A stretch of DNA of 56,766 bases from Rhodospirillaceae bacterium (GTDB lineage Bacteria > Pseudomonadota > Alphaproteobacteria > Bin65), in assembly GCA_028819475.1 (NCBI GenBank), contig JAPPLJ010000046.1, forward strand, positions 1 to 56,766, written 5' to 3'. The translations under genes were made by a program, and so were the position numbers. Below the pieces are notes generated by a model that was given only the letters and a program-made list of their open reading frames with translations, was not told the origin of the DNA and searched no databases. Of the stretch, positions 1 through 9,160 are shown piece after piece. Positions within the stretch are counted from its first letter, which is position 1, and the number at the start of each line of letters is the position of its first letter.

Positions 1-52
<52 letters not shown>

Positions 53-99
53 CCCACCGCCGCGCCGATGCCAGATTCCCGCGATGCCACAACCGCAGC

Positions 100-142
100 A
101 ATCCCCTCCCCCTGACCCCCTCCCCCAAGGGGAGGGGGAGAT
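100..142. repeat. C-rich/G-rich inverted repeat
   Basis: Between the poly-C tract and the first gene, CTCCCCC-type arms on the left face AGGGGAGGGGG on the right around a short CAA centre, giving a GC-only hairpin. Such CCCTCCCC hairpins are common dispersed intergenic sequences in high-GC proteobacteria. No promoter or gene was seen in positions 52-217. Confidence 0.4.
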
Positions 143-217
143 TTCGGGTGGCGATTGTCAATCCGTGGCGCGAGGAATAGATTTCGGCGAACCGCCCGCT
201 TCCGCTATCCTGCGCGC

Positions 218-1219
218 ATGACCGCCCCGCCGCCGCGACCTGCCGAAACCACAGGCGACGAGTTTCACGACGACCTGGGCGACCGGCGCGGCCTCGATCC
301 CGCCATCATCAAGGAGCTGACGCGGCTCGATCCGCTGCGCTCCACTCTGTCGGTGCTGCAGACCTGGCTGGAAATCGCCGCGCTGCTCGCGCTCGCCGTC
401 CTGTTTCCGGAATGGTGGATCGTCGCGCCCTGCATGGCGCTGCTGGCGACAAGGGCGCAGGCGCTGTTCGTGCTGTCCCACGAGGCGGTGCATTACCGGC
501 TGTACGAAACCCGCTGGCTCAACGACCTGGTCGGCCGGATCTGCGCGGCGCCGGTCGGCATCTCGATGTTCGCCTACCGGGTGATCCACAGGCTGCACCA
601 CAACCACCTGTTCGGCGCGCAGGACCCGGACACGCCGATCCACGGCGGCTATCCGCGCGGCCGGGCCTATCTCGCCGGCAAGCTGCTGAAGGACGCCGCC
701 GGGCTGACGGCCTGGAAGACCTACGCCTATTTCTGGGGGGCGCCATCCGCGGCCCGGCTCGACGGAACGAAGACCGATCCGCTCGGCGACACCGCGCCGA
801 AGCTGCGCCGCGACGCGCTCACCGACCGCTGGGTCGTGGCGGGGTTCCATCTGGCGCTACCGGCAGCGGCGCTCGCCTTCGGCTTCTTCGCCGAATACCT
901 GCTGCTCTGGGCGATCCCGCTCTGGTTCCTGCTCCAGCCGCTGATGCGCTTCCGCTCGATCCTCGAACACGGCATGACGACCGAGACCGGCGACGCCTGG
1001 CGCGACGCGCGCACCAATCTGGGGCCGAAATGGCTGATGTGGCTGCTCTTCCCCCACAACGTCCATTACCACCTGGAGCACCATCTCTACCCGTCGCTGC
1101 CGCACTACAGCCTGCCCAGGGCCCACCGCGCCCTGCGCGACGGCGGGCTTCTGGAAGATGCGGAGGTGCGGCCGGCCGGCTACGCCGCGCGCCTCGCCTG
1201 GGGAACGCCGGGCGGATAG
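218..1219 (+). CDS. Membrane fatty acid desaturase family protein
   Basis: This 333-aa integral membrane di-iron protein would introduce a double bond or hydroxyl group into an acyl or related lipid chain at the inner membrane. Three histidine clusters of the family are present in order: HEAVH at residues 88-92, HRLHH at 124-128 and HLEHH at 285-289. Hydrophobic segments lie at about 50-78 and 205-240. The reading frame stays open from 155, but the residues before the ATG at 218 are arginine-rich and unlike the family, so 218 is the likelier start. It stands alone, with a repeat region downstream. Beta-carotene hydroxylase/ketolase-like enzymes share these boxes, so the exact substrate is unknown. 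Confidence 0.85.
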   Translation: MTAPPPRPAETTGDEFHDDLGDRRGLDPAIIKELTRLDPLRSTLSVLQTWLEIAALLALAVLFPEWWIVAPCMALLATRAQALFVLSHEAVHYRLYETRWLNDLVGRICAAPVGISMFAYRVIHRLHHNHLFGAQDPDTPIHGGYPRGRAYLAGKLLKDAAGLTAWKTYAYFWGAPSAARLDGTKTDPLGDTAPKLRRDALTDRWVVAGFHLALPAAALAFGFFAEYLLLWAIPLWFLLQPLMRFRSILEHGMTTETGDAWRDARTNLGPKWLMWLLFPHNVHYHLEHHLYPSLPHYSLPRAHRALRDGGLLEDAEVRPAGYAARLAWGTPGG

Positions 1220-1247
1220 TTCTGCGGCCGGAGAGTGCCGAAACATT

Positions 1248-1276
1248 GTAGGGGAGGATTTGAAACCCTCCCCTGC
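1248..1276. repeat. AGGGGAGG hairpin, copy 1
   Basis: AGGGGAGG at 1250-1257 pairs with CCTCCCCT at 1267-1274 across the loop ATTTGAAAC. A near-identical, perfectly paired version occurs at 16904-16932. It lies 29 bases past the desaturase stop and could terminate transcription, but there is no T run, so repeat is the safer label. Confidence 0.6.
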
Positions 1277-1298
1277 GTACTAGCGGGTAACCGCCCTT

Positions 1299-1439
1299 CC
1301 CGTCATTTTGACCGGAATGGTCCGGAGGACCATGGAGCGGAGAAATCTTTCACCCGCAGCGCATGGTCCTGAGCGCCAGGCGTGAAAGATTTCTCCGCTT
1401 CGCCCCGGAAAAGTCCGGGGCTTCGGTCGAAATGACGGG
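1299..1439. repeat. Dispersed palindromic element with 16-bp terminal inverted repeats, copy 1
   Basis: The element begins CCCGTCATTTTGACCG and ends CGGTCGAAATGACGGG. These ends are inverted copies matching at 15 of 16 positions. The interior contains the nested inverted pair GAGCGGAGAAATCTTTCAC / GTGAAAGATTTCTCCGCTT. A relative with the same ends sits at 16959-17091. No reading frame inside looks like a transposase, so it is a non-autonomous MITE- or REP-like repeat. It accounts for most of the gene-free stretch 1220-1499. Confidence 0.7.
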
Positions 1440-1499
1440 GAAGGGTCCCGGGTTGTCGATGCCGGAGGGCGCAATGCCCGACCGGAACCGCAACCGGAA

Positions 1500-2018
1500 T
1501 CAGAACGGGATTTCGTCGTCGAAATCGGCGCCGGAGGATTGGGGGGCGCCGCCCTGCTGCCGGTCGCCGTAGCCGCCGCCGTCCCGCTGGCCGCCCCCGC
1601 CGCCGGAGTCGTAGGAGCCGCCCCGGTCGCCCCGGTCATAGGAGTCGCTCGTGCCGCCGCCGTCGCGCCGGCTGTCGAGCATCGTCATTTCGCCGCGATA
1701 GGGGCGGATCACGACCTCGGTCGTATAGCGCTCCTGGCCGGTCTGTTTATCCTCCCATTTGCTGGTCTGGAGCTGGCCCTCGATATAGACCTTCGAGCCC
1801 TTGCGCAGATATTGCTCGGCGACTTCCGCGGTCCGGCCGAAAATGACGACGCGGTGCCACTCGGTGCGCTCCCGCATCTCGCCGGAGTTGCGGTCCTTCC
1901 AGCGTTCGGAGGTCGCGACGGAGAAGTTCGCGACCTTGTCGCCGCTCTGCATCGTGCGGACTTCGGGATCGCGGCCCAGGTTGCCGACCAGGATGACCTT
2001 GTTGACGCTGCCTGCCAT
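1500..2018 (-). CDS. ssb: Single-stranded DNA-binding protein
   Basis: This 172-aa protein binds single-stranded DNA in replication, recombination and repair, normally as a homotetramer, and recruits partners through its C-terminal tip. The N-terminal 110 residues form the OB fold (starting [19 protein letters not shown], with EWHRVVIFG in the middle). A Gly/Arg/Asp-rich flexible linker follows, and the protein ends in the canonical acidic tip DFDDEIPF. The frame is open for 36 codons upstream, but ATG at 2018 gives the family N-terminus and has a GGGGA ribosome-binding site 6 bases before it. A LexA-type box overlaps that site. In many proteobacteria uvrA lies directly opposite; here it is 7.6 kb away. 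Confidence 0.97.
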   Translation of the reverse strand: MAGSVNKVILVGNLGRDPEVRTMQSGDKVANFSVATSERWKDRNSGEMRERTEWHRVVIFGRTAEVAEQYLRKGSKVYIEGQLQTSKWEDKQTGQERYTTEVVIRPYRGEMTMLDSRRDGGGTSDSYDRGDRGGSYDSGGGGGQRDGGGYGDRQQGGAPQSSGADFDDEIPF

Positions 2019-2021
2019 GAT

Positions 2022-2036
2022 GTTCCCCGTATGTTC
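2022..2036 (-). promoter_or_regulatory. Candidate LexA (SOS) box upstream of ssb
   Basis: Plus-strand GTTC at 2022-2025, seven bases, then GTTC at 2033-2036 exactly matches the alphaproteobacterial LexA operator GTTC-N7-GTTC. It lies 3 bases upstream of the ssb start codon and overlaps the ribosome-binding site, so bound LexA would block ssb expression. Eight fixed bases can occur by chance, but the location beside an SOS-type gene supports it. No equivalent box was found upstream of uvrA. Confidence 0.6.
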
Positions 2037-2155
2037 GGTTGGCGACTCTTGTTTAATTCGCCTAGCCCGCGTCGGCAAGCCGTTTATAACCTGCCCGAAA
2101 ATCAAATCGAATGGAAAAGGCCCCAATTCGAAGGCCCGAACCGGAAAGATTCGCC

Positions 2156-2632
2156 ATGCTTCTCGAAGGCTCCTGCCATTGCCGCGCCGTGACGTTCAGC
2201 GTCGAGAGCCGCACGCCCTACCCGTTCAACTATTGCTACTGCTCGATCTGCCGCAAGACGACCGGCGGCGGCGGCTACGCCGTCAACATCATGGGCGACA
2301 CGCCGACCCTGCGCATCGAGGGCGGCGAACATCTCGCGGTCTACCAGGCGACCATCGACGGCCGGACGAGCACGGCGATGCGGCATTTCTGCAAGCGCTG
2401 CGGCAGCCATCTCTGGCTGTGGGACCCGCGCTGGCCGGAGCTGGTCCATCCGCTCGCCGCGGCCATCGACACCGAACTGCCGGCGGCGCCGGAGCGCGTC
2501 CACCTCATGCTCGGCGCCAAGCCTGTCTGGTGCCCGGTCCGGGAGGAGTCGGCGGAGGAGCGGCATTTCGAGGCGTATCCCGAGGAAGCCATCGAGGACT
2601 GGCACCGGAAGCGGGGCCTGCTGGCGGAATAG
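2156..2632 (+). CDS. GFA (CENP-V type) zinc-binding family protein
   Basis: This 158-aa protein belongs to the glutathione-dependent formaldehyde-activating (GFA/CENP-V) fold. Its cysteine pattern for two zinc sites is complete: CHC at residues 7-9, CYCSIC at 27-32 and CKRC at 79-82. Few members have a proven formaldehyde role, so the substrate is open. An in-frame ATG at 2111 exists, but the family begins at the LLEGSCHC strand, so 2156 is preferred. It is divergent from ssb. Two degraded sequences matching residues 101-114 and the last 28 codons of this gene occur at 5310 and 9161, showing that a second copy once existed nearby. Confidence 0.85.
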   Translation: MLLEGSCHCRAVTFSVESRTPYPFNYCYCSICRKTTGGGGYAVNIMGDTPTLRIEGGEHLAVYQATIDGRTSTAMRHFCKRCGSHLWLWDPRWPELVHPLAAAIDTELPAAPERVHLMLGAKPVWCPVREESAEERHFEAYPEEAIEDWHRKRGLLAE

Positions 2633-2637
2633 GCGGC

Positions 2638-2654
2638 CTTTCCCCTGGGGAAAG
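2638..2654. terminator. Short palindrome after GFA gene
   Basis: CTTTCCCC-T-GGGGAAAG starts 5 bases after the GFA stop codon. The stem is perfect, but there is no T run and almost no loop, so it could be a weak terminator or only a palindrome. Confidence 0.3.
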
Positions 2655-2757
2655 TCAGGAGGTGTGACGGTCTGCCCCTGCACCGTTTTCCGTGATGTCG
2701 TATCCGTAGCCTCAAGAACTCCGCCCTCCATGTGCGCGTCAATTCAAGGAGCTTCGA

Positions 2758-4263
2758 ATGCACCCCGCGGTTCAGGCCAGACTCGACAGAACACTGGGCC
2801 AGGCCGCTCAGCGCCACAGGGCGCCCGTGGTGCGCGGCTTCGGCGCCTTTCTCTGGGACAAGCGCTGGTTCTTCATCGCGCTCGCGGTCGGCGCCGTGAT
2901 GATGAGCTTTTCGCCGCCGGAAGGGCTGGACCAGCGCGGCCTCATCCTGATTGCGATGTCCGTCGTCGCGATCATCCTGTTCGTCACAGAGCCGGTGCCG
3001 CTGCCCACGGTCGCCCTGATGATCATTCTCGGTCAGGTCGTGCTGCTCGGCATCGATTCAACCTCCGTGGCCGAAAGCCTGATGAGCGATTCCGTCCTGT
3101 TCATCATGGGGTCGCTGATGCTGGCGGTCGCGGTCGTCAAGCAGAAGCTGGACAAGCGGATCGCCTACTGGATCGTCCGCATGACCGGCACCGGCACGGT
3201 CAACGTCTGCGTCGGCATTTCGGTCGTTTCGGGAATTCTCGCCTCTTTCATCGGCGAGCATACCGTGGCCGCGATGATGCTGCCCGTCGCCATCACGCTC
3301 ATAACGCTGACGTCGGAAGATTCACGGAAGGTACGCGGCCTCGCCGCGGTGCTGCTGTTTTCGATTTCCTACGGCTGCTCGATCGCCGGCATCGGGACGC
3401 CGTCCGGCGGCGCCCGCAACGCGATCATGATCGGCTACTGGAAGGAATTCTTCTACGATCCGGCAAATCCGGAAACGGCCAAGTTCGTCGTCGATTACCT
3501 GACCTGGATGCTTTACGCCTATCCGATATTCCTGATCCAGCTTCCCTTCGTCACGCTGATCCTGTTTTACACCTTCAAGCCGGAGCACCGGAACATCTCC
3601 CGGGCCGTCGTCCGGCTGCGGGAGCAGATCAGGGCCCAGGGGCCGATGAAATCGGCCGACTGGGTTTCCATCGTCGCCTTTGCCGTTGTCCTGTCCGGCT
3701 GGCTGACTTTCTCCGATACGCTCGGGCTTGGCACCGTCGCGATATTCGGCGCGGTCGCCTTTCTGGTCATCGGGCTGGTGCGCTGGGAGGATTTGAACTC
3801 CGGCGTCAACTGGGGCGTCGTGCTCCTTTACGCAGCCGCCATTTCGCTCGGCGTCCAGATGAAGGACAGCGGCGCGGCGCTCTGGGTCGCCAACAACTTC
3901 CTCGACCTGCTGTCCCCCCTCGGCATCGAAGGCGGCATACCGCTCTGGACGGCGGTATCGGCGCTGACGACCGGCGTGACCAACCTCATGTCCAACGGCG
4001 CCGCCGTCGCGGTCATCGGGCCCATTACCCTGAAGATGGCGGCGGCGGCCGGCGAAAGCCCGCTCCTCATCGGATTCATCACCGCCATTTCGTCCGCCTT
4101 TGCCTATCTCACGGTCATCGGGACGCCGGCCTGCACCATCGTCTACGCATCCGGCTATCTCAAGACCACGGATTTTCTCCGCGTCGGATACCGCATGGTC
4201 ATCGTGTCGACGGTTCTGCTGATTATCTCGGCTTACCTTTTCTGGCCCCTGATCGGGTTGTAG
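2758..4263 (+). CDS. SLC13/DASS family sodium:carboxylate symporter
   Basis: This 501-aa inner-membrane transporter of the divalent anion:Na+ symporter family probably imports di- or tricarboxylates or sulfate-like anions. About a dozen hydrophobic segments run from residue 40 to the end. The family's two substrate/sodium loops are visible as IGTPSGGARNAI near residues 215-227 and NLMSNGAAVAV near 410-420. A good ribosome-binding site (AAGGAG) stands 7 bases before ATG 2758. One base separates its stop from the next start, so it is co-transcribed and probably coupled with the stress protein. The actual anion cannot be read from sequence. Confidence 0.85.
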   Translation: MHPAVQARLDRTLGQAAQRHRAPVVRGFGAFLWDKRWFFIALAVGAVMMSFSPPEGLDQRGLILIAMSVVAIILFVTEPVPLPTVALMIILGQVVLLGIDSTSVAESLMSDSVLFIMGSLMLAVAVVKQKLDKRIAYWIVRMTGTGTVNVCVGISVVSGILASFIGEHTVAAMMLPVAITLITLTSEDSRKVRGLAAVLLFSISYGCSIAGIGTPSGGARNAIMIGYWKEFFYDPANPETAKFVVDYLTWMLYAYPIFLIQLPFVTLILFYTFKPEHRNISRAVVRLREQIRAQGPMKSADWVSIVAFAVVLSGWLTFSDTLGLGTVAIFGAVAFLVIGLVRWEDLNSGVNWGVVLLYAAAISLGVQMKDSGAALWVANNFLDLLSPLGIEGGIPLWTAVSALTTGVTNLMSNGAAVAVIGPITLKMAAAAGESPLLIGFITAISSAFAYLTVIGTPACTIVYASGYLKTTDFLRVGYRMVIVSTVLLIISAYLFWPLIGL

Positions 4264-4264
4264 G

Positions 4265-5287
4265 ATGGCGGGCGAAGCATCGCGAACGACTCCGGAAACC
4301 GGGGAGCCGGCACTGCGCGATTCAGAAAGCCCTGAGGACGTTCCCGAAGCCGCCGGCCCGCCGCGGTTCAGCATTCTCGTCTGCATCGACGGGACCGACG
4401 CCTCCTACCGGGCGCTGCGTCATGCCGTGCGCATCGGCTCGGGAACCGACGCCGACCTGACGCTGCTCTACGTCCGGCCGATCGACCGGGACCTGCAGAC
4501 CGGCGGCATGCAAATCTCGGTCGTGCGCGAGAACCTTCTCGACTGGGGCCTCGAATTGCCGGGCGCCGTGGCCCTGCGCCGCGGCCGCGAAATGCTCGTC
4601 GAACTTGGGTGGCTGGGCCGGGACTGGCAGGCGGAGTTCGCCCATGTCGACGTGCAGGGCGATCCGCTCGGCGACAACGCGATCATATATTCCAGCCCGA
4701 AAGGCCGCTCGGTCGTGCTGCGGCTGCTGATTGCCCCGTCCGTCCCGTCCGGAATACTCGACGAGGCGAAGCTCGGCGAGTTCGACCTGCTGATCGTCGG
4801 CATGCCGGAAGGAGAAAAAGGCTCCGGACCGGGTTTCGTTTCGCGCAAGATTGCAAGACGGGTTGCCCGGGAGCATACCGGCGCCGTTCTCGTCACGCGG
4901 GCGCGGGAGGAAAGCGACGGCCATCTCGTCTGCATCGCCAATTACGAGGGCTCCATCGTTGCGGCGCAAAAGCATGCAGATATTGCAGGCCGCTGCGCCG
5001 CCCCACTCTTCCTGCTGTCGGTCGCGCGGGCGGCGGATATTCTTGCGGTATCGAGGAAGACGGTCGCGACCGCCAAAGAGCGGATCGAAAAGGCGGGGAC
5101 CCCGGTATCCGGCACGACGGCGCTGGTCGGAGATCCCGTGAACCTGATCGTCGAGCAGGGCCGGCCGCACTCCGTCATCGTCGTATCGCGGTTCCAGAAA
5201 CGGACCGGATGGCGCCAGATCTTCTCCAACAGCATCGCTTTCAAGGTGCTCAAACGCGCCGAAAACTCGGTCATGATCACCCGATAA
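4265..5287 (+). CDS. Tandem universal stress protein (UspA-like)
   Basis: This 340-aa soluble protein has two Usp-like alpha/beta domains. The first begins with FSILVCIDGTDASYRALRHA near residue 35. The second runs from about residue 215 to the C-terminus and ends in the typical NSVMITR strand. A Usp encoded one base after a transporter gene is a recurrent arrangement, in which the Usp is thought to modulate the transporter; that role is inferred here. The first 30 residues are a charged, low-complexity extension. No kinase or other fused domain was seen. Confidence 0.8.
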   Translation: MAGEASRTTPETGEPALRDSESPEDVPEAAGPPRFSILVCIDGTDASYRALRHAVRIGSGTDADLTLLYVRPIDRDLQTGGMQISVVRENLLDWGLELPGAVALRRGREMLVELGWLGRDWQAEFAHVDVQGDPLGDNAIIYSSPKGRSVVLRLLIAPSVPSGILDEAKLGEFDLLIVGMPEGEKGSGPGFVSRKIARRVAREHTGAVLVTRAREESDGHLVCIANYEGSIVAAQKHADIAGRCAAPLFLLSVARAADILAVSRKTVATAKERIEKAGTPVSGTTALVGDPVNLIVEQGRPHSVIVVSRFQKRTGWRQIFSNSIAFKVLKRAENSVMITR

Positions 5288-5309
5288 GGTCGGCGAGGCC
5301 TAGGCGCTG

Positions 5310-5386
5310 GCGGCCATCGACACCGAACTCCTGGCGACGCTGGAGCGGGAAGAGCGGAGAAGCTGGCTTCGGGCGTATACGAGACC
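5310..5386 (+). pseudogene. Remnant of a second GFA gene, fragment 1
   Basis: Positions 5310-5347 match the intact GFA gene (2459-2496, residues 101-114) at 34 of 38 bases, including 20 identical bases in a row. The following 40 bases keep a weaker resemblance (TTCGGGCGTATACGAG against TTCGAGGCGTATCCCGAG) after an apparent deletion. No open frame survives. It fills the gap between the stress protein and the methyltransferase. Confidence 0.6.
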
Positions 5387-5435
5387 GGCGTGCCGAGATA
5401 TTGTTGGCCGCGCAATTCGTACAACGGCGAGACAG

Positions 5436-6608
5436 ATGGCGGTTTGGGGGAAGACGCACGAAGTCGAGATTGCCGCGGCGCTCAGGAAAGGCCGCCGCGC
5501 TTCGAGGCCAATCTATGTGACGGACAGCGGTGCTGCCTATTGCGGTGACGCTTTCAAGGTGCTCAAGAGCAAGCCGTTCGAGGAGTACCAGGGCAGGGTC
5601 CAGCTCGCGTTCACGTCGCCGCCATTCCCGCTCAACACCAAGAAGAGCTACGGCAACCTGCAGGGTGAAGATTACATTCGTTGGTTTTCCAAGTTTGCCC
5701 CCCTTCTTCGAGACATGGTCACGGACGACGGCTCGATCGTTATCGAGATCGGAAACGCGTGGGTGCCGGGCGAGCCAGTCATGTCAACCCATGTTTTGGA
5801 GGCGTTTCTCCGCTTTCTCAAGAAGGGCAACCTACACCTTTGCCAGGAATTCATCTGGTACAATCCGGCGCGACTGCCTTCGCCCATCGAGTGGGTTAAC
5901 AAAGAGCGAATTAGGGTGAAGGATGCCTTCACTCGCATCTGGTGGATGTCCCCTACGACGCGCCCAAAGGCCGACAATCGGAAGGTTCTTCGCAAGTATA
6001 GCGCCAGCATGAGGAGGCTAATTGAGACCGGGAAGTATAACCCGGGTATCCGTCCCTCGCAGCACAACATCGGTGCGGAGAGCTTCAAGACAAATAACAA
6101 TGGTGCCATCCCGCCTAACGTCGGAGCTGCGGACGCGCTTCCCTCTCTGGACGGCATGATCACGCCAAGGGGCTTCTCTGAGTACCTCCAGGAGACGACT
6201 AACCTACTCAAGGCGGCCAATACACTTTCGAGCGGCAGCTACCGCAAGTTTTGCCTTGATCGAGGCGTGCCGCTGCATCCCGCACGGATGCCCTCGTCGC
6301 TTGTCGAGTTCTTCGTGAATTTCCTGACGGACGAGGGGGACACGGTACTTGACCCGTTCGCAGGCAGCAACACCACTGGAGCGGTGGCGCAATCGCTCGG
6401 GCGGCGCTGGCTGTCCGTCGAGGCCGATTGGGTATACGCAGCGCACGCGATTGGACGGTTCGACCCGGAGATCATCACTCCGAGGTGTGACGAACTAGTC
6501 GTGACCAAGACCGATATTTCTGAGGTCGACGAGGTGGCTGACGGCAATGATCACGCGACTGCCTCGTCGTCACCCTCCAAGCCAGATATGCCGCTCTTCA
6601 CTTCTTGA
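5436..6608 (+). CDS. Site-specific DNA methyltransferase, N4-cytosine type (PvuII-like, beta class)
   Basis: This 390-aa enzyme would transfer a methyl group from S-adenosylmethionine to the N4 of cytosine in a specific DNA sequence. Motif IV is TSPPF at residues 60-64, where the serine (SPP rather than NPP/DPP) is the signature of N4-cytosine enzymes. The SAM-binding motif lies C-terminal to it (LDPFAGSNTTGA, 305-316), preceded by the HPARMP helix at 281-286, which is the beta-class order. Residues 140-280 would be the target-recognition region. Its 3' end overlaps the convergent ATPase gene by 58 bases. No restriction endonuclease gene is adjacent. The G+C content is visibly lower than in flanking genes, so the gene is probably acquired. 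Confidence 0.88.
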   Translation: MAVWGKTHEVEIAAALRKGRRASRPIYVTDSGAAYCGDAFKVLKSKPFEEYQGRVQLAFTSPPFPLNTKKSYGNLQGEDYIRWFSKFAPLLRDMVTDDGSIVIEIGNAWVPGEPVMSTHVLEAFLRFLKKGNLHLCQEFIWYNPARLPSPIEWVNKERIRVKDAFTRIWWMSPTTRPKADNRKVLRKYSASMRRLIETGKYNPGIRPSQHNIGAESFKTNNNGAIPPNVGAADALPSLDGMITPRGFSEYLQETTNLLKAANTLSSGSYRKFCLDRGVPLHPARMPSSLVEFFVNFLTDEGDTVLDPFAGSNTTGAVAQSLGRRWLSVEADWVYAAHAIGRFDPEIITPRCDELVVTKTDISEVDEVADGNDHATASSSPSKPDMPLFTS

Positions 6609-8872
6609 GAGGCTACCATCGCAGCGATTACCGCGAGGCGCGCGCGCTCCTGGCGCCCCATCTCCTCGGCAGCTTCCTCTGGCAGGTTCGGGGCGCTCTC
6701 GCTCTGCGTCTCTTGGTACATCAGCAGCGAGTGCACGGCGAGCCATGTCTCGTAGCGCGATCGAAAGGACTTCGCTAGCGTCTCGTGCTGTCTCTCGAAG
6801 CGGCGAACTTCGGTAGTGAAGCGCGGGAACGACTCGCAGTAATAGACATAGAGCGTACCCTCATTCATCACGAAGTTGCTGGCGTGCCGCCGCACGTCCG
6901 TGTCGTCCGGATCCTCGCAGATGTTTTCCCATTCGTCGTCTGCGGGACCAGCGACAGGAATCACCCGAAAGTCCGGAAATGTGCTGCGCCGCTCCGGCTC
7001 CTTGGGCATTGGCGGATCGACGACGCGGTACTCACACTCGTCGCTTAGGGCGGGCAGGCCCTTGCGGTACAGCTCGATCCTAATCGAGCCTGTCGAACCC
7101 ACGACCACACTGTCTCGACACTCGACTCCAATTCGCATCCGCCCGCCTTTCAGCGGACTGGTGCCGAAAACGCTGAGGTCGTCGCCCACAGCGACGTTAA
7201 AGCGCGACGCGCTGGGATCGTCGGGATCGTGATAATCGGAGTTAGCGTCGGTCTCCACGCGGACGTATCTCCGCTGTCCGGCATAGAAGGGTATGTCTTT
7301 CTCGTCATCCCAGACGATGCGTAAGAAGGTTGGCGGGTCCTTAGGCTCGATCGGCAGGGGTCTAGGGCGTGGCCGCCGCTGTACGATCTTCTGCTGTCCC
7401 TCCTCCGAATCCTTCGTACCGCCGGTTTGTTCAAGCGCCGCTCCGGCGATGCGCAGGAGTTTGGCAACTTCGCGGCGCATATTCTTCTGGGTGTCCTCGT
7501 CCTTCTCCTTGAGGCTCTGCTCGCGGGCTTCCTCGTTGAGACGCACCAACTCGTCGTCCGCCTTGAGGGCGCCGATCAATTCTGACCTGATGCGCTCCAG
7601 CATATGGCCCTCTCGCGACTGCTCTCGGGTGCTGGCAAATAGCTGTCTTTTCGCGTTGGGCGAGAGCCGGTCACAGTTAACGTGGCAGATCAGCCGTCCC
7701 TGAGTCTGGAGAAACGGGAGGTCAGCGCCGTGCTTGGCATCTCTGATGATCCTGCCGGTGAGGTCGCCGTGGTTCTGGCCGTTGTGCGTGAGGACCATGG
7801 GTTTGGTCGCGTCTACGAAGTTCTCAGCTGGCTTGGTCCGTTTCTTCCCCTTGATGGTTTCGAGCCGGGCGAGCACCCAGTATTCGATCCCAATAGACCC
7901 ATAGTCCCCCAACTCCACGCTGAACATTGGGACGTGGTGGTCGAGCGACGGCCCTCTGGTATCGTCGTCCCCTTCGTCCACGGCGCCGTTGAGAGCGTTA
8001 CGGGCGCCCTTGATGGTACGGTTCCACTTGTTGACTTGGTTTTCGAACCGGATCGCTGAGACGGGATCAAACAGTATCCGCCCAAGAACGCCGTACACAC
8101 TCTTCGAGCCGAGAACTGAGGTATATCCGGTGAGGTCGTAGCCGAAGTGACGTACGATAGTGCCATGCTCGATGTCACCTGCCGCTGCCGGTACTTCCAA
8201 CGGTGAGTCGTGGGTGGCAAGAAACACATAGCGTCCGGTCTTGAATTCCTCTGCGGGCAGGTCCTCGTACTTGACCAGCGTAAAACCTAGCCGATCAGAT
8301 CCTCTGCGCCTCGAAACGATCAGCGTATACTTACAGAAAGCAAACGTGCTGGAGCCACCCTGACCGTAGGTACCCGCGAGGTAGTGTTTCTGAATTTTGT
8401 TGCTCTCGTTGAGGCTGAGAATCGTGGTTTCCAAACTATCGGGCTCGATTCCGATACCCTTGTCGATAGTGGTAAGGATCCTGGACTGCGAACCCTCACC
8501 AGGCTCTAGTCGGACGATTGCTCGTGCGGCGAGATCCTGGCGCTCTTTCCTAGTAAGAGCGGAAAGCCCGTCCTTCTCCGACACGCCCAGCCAAGCGCTA
8601 GCCGCCTCTCGGGGCGAGCGGCAATTCGGGATTCCTCGGTGCTGCTCATGCTCTAGCTCAAGGAGTGCATCTAGCATGTTGGTCACCCGCTCGATCATTG
8701 AGCGGCCGGCGTCCGACGCGACTTCGATCGCGCCGCGATTGTTTGGCCTGCGCCCGACGGGCTCAAACCCGATGACGAGAGGACTTGCTGCGACGTAAGT
8801 TTCGAGCGCCACCTCCACCTGCTGCGTATTCGTTGCGTGAAGGAGTGCGTTGAGGAATTCCCGTTCATTCAT
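6551..8872 (-). CDS. MutL/MORC-like GHKL ATPase, putative defence protein
   Basis: This 773-aa protein has an N-terminal GHKL (Hsp90/MutL-type) ATPase. The N-box ERVTNMLDA at residues 61-69 resembles the MutL form, the Mg/nucleotide loop IDKGIGI is at 136-142, and the glycine-rich lid GTYGQGGSS is at 167-175. A MutL-like S5 transducer region follows, then a charged stretch near 430-500 (probably helical) and a beta-rich C-terminal half with no nuclease motif that I can recognise. Prokaryotic MORC-like ATPases linked to restriction-modification genes are an established category, and the convergent DNA methyltransferase fits. Whether it clamps, loops or helps cut unmodified DNA is unknown. Start ATG 8872 lacks a clear ribosome-binding site. 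Codon use is less GC-biased than in flanking genes. Confidence 0.75.
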   Translation of the reverse strand: MNEREFLNALLHATNTQQVEVALETYVAASPLVIGFEPVGRRPNNRGAIEVASDAGRSMIERVTNMLDALLELEHEQHRGIPNCRSPREAASAWLGVSEKDGLSALTRKERQDLAARAIVRLEPGEGSQSRILTTIDKGIGIEPDSLETTILSLNESNKIQKHYLAGTYGQGGSSTFAFCKYTLIVSRRRGSDRLGFTLVKYEDLPAEEFKTGRYVFLATHDSPLEVPAAAGDIEHGTIVRHFGYDLTGYTSVLGSKSVYGVLGRILFDPVSAIRFENQVNKWNRTIKGARNALNGAVDEGDDDTRGPSLDHHVPMFSVELGDYGSIGIEYWVLARLETIKGKKRTKPAENFVDATKPMVLTHNGQNHGDLTGRIIRDAKHGADLPFLQTQGRLICHVNCDRLSPNAKRQLFASTREQSREGHMLERIRSELIGALKADDELVRLNEEAREQSLKEKDEDTQKNMRREVAKLLRIAGAALEQTGGTKDSEEGQQKIVQRRPRPRPLPIEPKDPPTFLRIVWDDEKDIPFYAGQRRYVRVETDANSDYHDPDDPSASRFNVAVGDDLSVFGTSPLKGGRMRIGVECRDSVVVGSTGSIRIELYRKGLPALSDECEYRVVDPPMPKEPERRSTFPDFRVIPVAGPADDEWENICEDPDDTDVRRHASNFVMNEGTLYVYYCESFPRFTTEVRRFERQHETLAKSFRSRYETWLAVHSLLMYQETQSESAPNLPEEAAEEMGRQERARLAVIAAMVASQEVKSGISGLEGDDEAVA

Positions 8873-9160
8873 TGGTTATCTGACTCGCGAATCTTGGACT
8901 GTGCATGACGCTGACATTAGCTGAGGCGGTGTCGTTCTGATTGCCAGCGGAAACCTCCAAGCGGTCTGTTGGACGGGTAGAGATAGAGTAAATTGGGCTT
9001 GTACGGAAGCAATGCTGGCGGAGGGATGGATCCGGAGAGCGCAGGATGTATCGTAAGCATCTCCCAAAAGCTACGGGGTATTCCGCGCCGATTGGTGCGG
9101 TGAGTGATACCGGCAATGAAGCGCCGAGCGGAACTCGCCTAGTCCGCGGTGCTGGACGCC
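8873..9160. other. Intergenic region upstream of the ATPase gene
   Basis: No convincing gene was found in these 288 bases. They contain the promoter side of the ATPase gene, lower-GC sequence, and possibly further decayed GFA sequence near the right end. No clear -35/-10 pair could be assigned by eye. Confidence 0.4.
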
